Source: Govania unica
Lineage (GTDB): Bacteria > Pseudomonadota > Alphaproteobacteria > Sphingomonadales > Govanellaceae
DNA length: 64,000 bases
Reading direction: 5' to 3'
Assembly: GCF_027920805.1 (NCBI RefSeq)
Contig: NZ_JANWOI010000002.1
Coordinates: 248,001 to 312,000, forward strand
Shown in pieces: positions 63,576-64,000 of this stretch. The stretch's first letter is position 1, and the number at the start of each line of letters is the position of its first letter. Position numbers and translations under genes: made by a program. A model generated the notes under the pieces. That model had not been told where the DNA came from and searched no databases. It saw only the letters and a list, made by a program, of their open reading frames with translations.

Positions 63576-64000
63576 CTATAGCCGGCGACGATATCCAAGC
63601 CCGAGCAGCCCGAGACCAAATAGCCCGAGTATGCCGGGAACGGGAATGGTTGCATTCTGGTTCAGGCTCAACTGGGTGAAATCGGTTGAGGCCAAACCCT
63701 GCAGATCGCCACCCGTAAAGATGATTTCAAGGCTGAGGATATAGTCGCCGATAGTCGTAAACCACGGGTTCGTCGAGGTGTCGAGCGTCGCCGTGATGCC
63801 AGACGCGACTTCATTCCCTTCATAATACCAGGTGATGCTGAAGTTTTCGGTGAGATACTCAGCCGTGAAATCGCACAAGGTCTGATCGCTGAAGACCGAG
63901 TTGCAGCCGTTCAGGAAGAAGCTGTCGCCAAGATTGCCCATAAGGTCATGACCGGCATCGGCTTGCAGCGCATCTTGCGGCTTGGGGCCGCCGGATGAAG
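63576..64000 (-). CDS. PEP-CTERM-like surface protein, 5' end beyond the window
   Basis: The reading frame is open to the window edge (no start needed inside), so only the C-terminal roughly 140 residues are seen. They include a beta-rich secreted-looking part with Cys pairs (NGCNSVF, TLCDFT) and end in a typical sorting tail. The tail is IPVPGILGLFGLGLLGLGYRRRL-like, that is VPxPG motif, hydrophobic helix, Arg-rich end. The tail has VPG where classic PEP-CTERM proteins have PEP. Such proteins are cut by an exosortase and placed on the cell surface. An in-frame ATG at 63941 is probably internal. Confidence 0.75.
   Translation of the reverse strand, partial: SSGGPKPQDALQADAGHDLMGNLGDSFFLNGCNSVFSDQTLCDFTAEYLTENFSITWYYEGNEVASGITATLDTSTNPWFTTIGDYILSLEIIFTGGDLQGLASTDFTQLSLNQNATIPVPGILGLFGLGLLGLGYRRRL

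Overview
The window is a GC-rich, gene-dense chromosomal segment of an alphaproteobacterium. Evidence for this includes an NDUFA12-type complex I subunit, a B12-dependent class II ribonucleotide reductase, the gene order rne / amidase / PBP1A / prfB, the cluster aroQ-accB-accC-aat facing DUF2155-mlaD-NDUFA12, and dozens of palindromes built on TGCCGGG-CTTGA-CCCGGCA between genes. A TonB-dependent receptor and aerobic metabolism suit a free-living, sphingomonad- or Kordiimonas-like organism, but the order cannot be fixed from sequence alone. No rRNA, tRNA, insertion sequence or CRISPR array was seen.

Layout. 1-8.9 kb is an accessory catabolic block: TonB receptor, acyl-CoA dehydrogenase, divergent thiolase, carotenoid/stilbene-cleaving oxygenase, short-chain dehydrogenase and an S24-fold regulator. 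After it comes an AT-rich, nearly gene-free stretch (8.9-9.75 kb) rich in inverted repeats, then a small unknown gene and a GGDEF-EAL protein. 12-21 kb is core metabolism: nrdJ, NDUFA12, mlaD, DUF2155, aat, accC, accB, aroQ. 21-28 kb holds a ThiS-ThiG fusion, an exported DsbA-like protein and an M48 protease, an aminotransferase, and a YceI-cytochrome b561-YceI operon followed by a decayed tandem duplication. 28-37 kb carries rne, an amidase, PBP1A and prfB, the last with its programmed frameshift. 37-48 kb has an M23 peptidase, DUF455, a peroxiredoxin-glnE pair, a giant AsmA-like protein translationally coupled to a predicted subclass B1 metallo-beta-lactamase, and a fosmidomycin-resistance-like exporter. 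48-58 kb has tyrS/anmK, a hydrolase, cysE, two tandem cysteine desulfurases with a ferredoxin, enoyl-CoA hydratase, a Tat-exported SOD-family protein and a diguanylate cyclase. 58-64 kb has an RhlE-like helicase, a hydrolase, an AT-rich orphan gene, an ICMT-like membrane methyltransferase and the 3' end of a PEP-CTERM-like surface protein gene.

How genes work together. The first block could import a hydrophobic substrate, cleave it oxidatively and beta-oxidise the products. aroQ/accBC/aat, rne/amiC/mrcA/prfB and tyrS/anmK are housekeeping neighbourhoods. cysE plus two desulfurases plus ferredoxin link cysteine synthesis to sulfur delivery for Fe-S clusters. The most notable items are the B1 beta-lactamase, the S24 regulator that lacks its protease dyad and sits beside a perfect palindrome, the ThiS-ThiG fusion with an internal diglycine, the noncanonical thiolase and SOD, the His/Asp-rich RNase E insert, and the AT-rich orphan at 61.2-62.2 kb.
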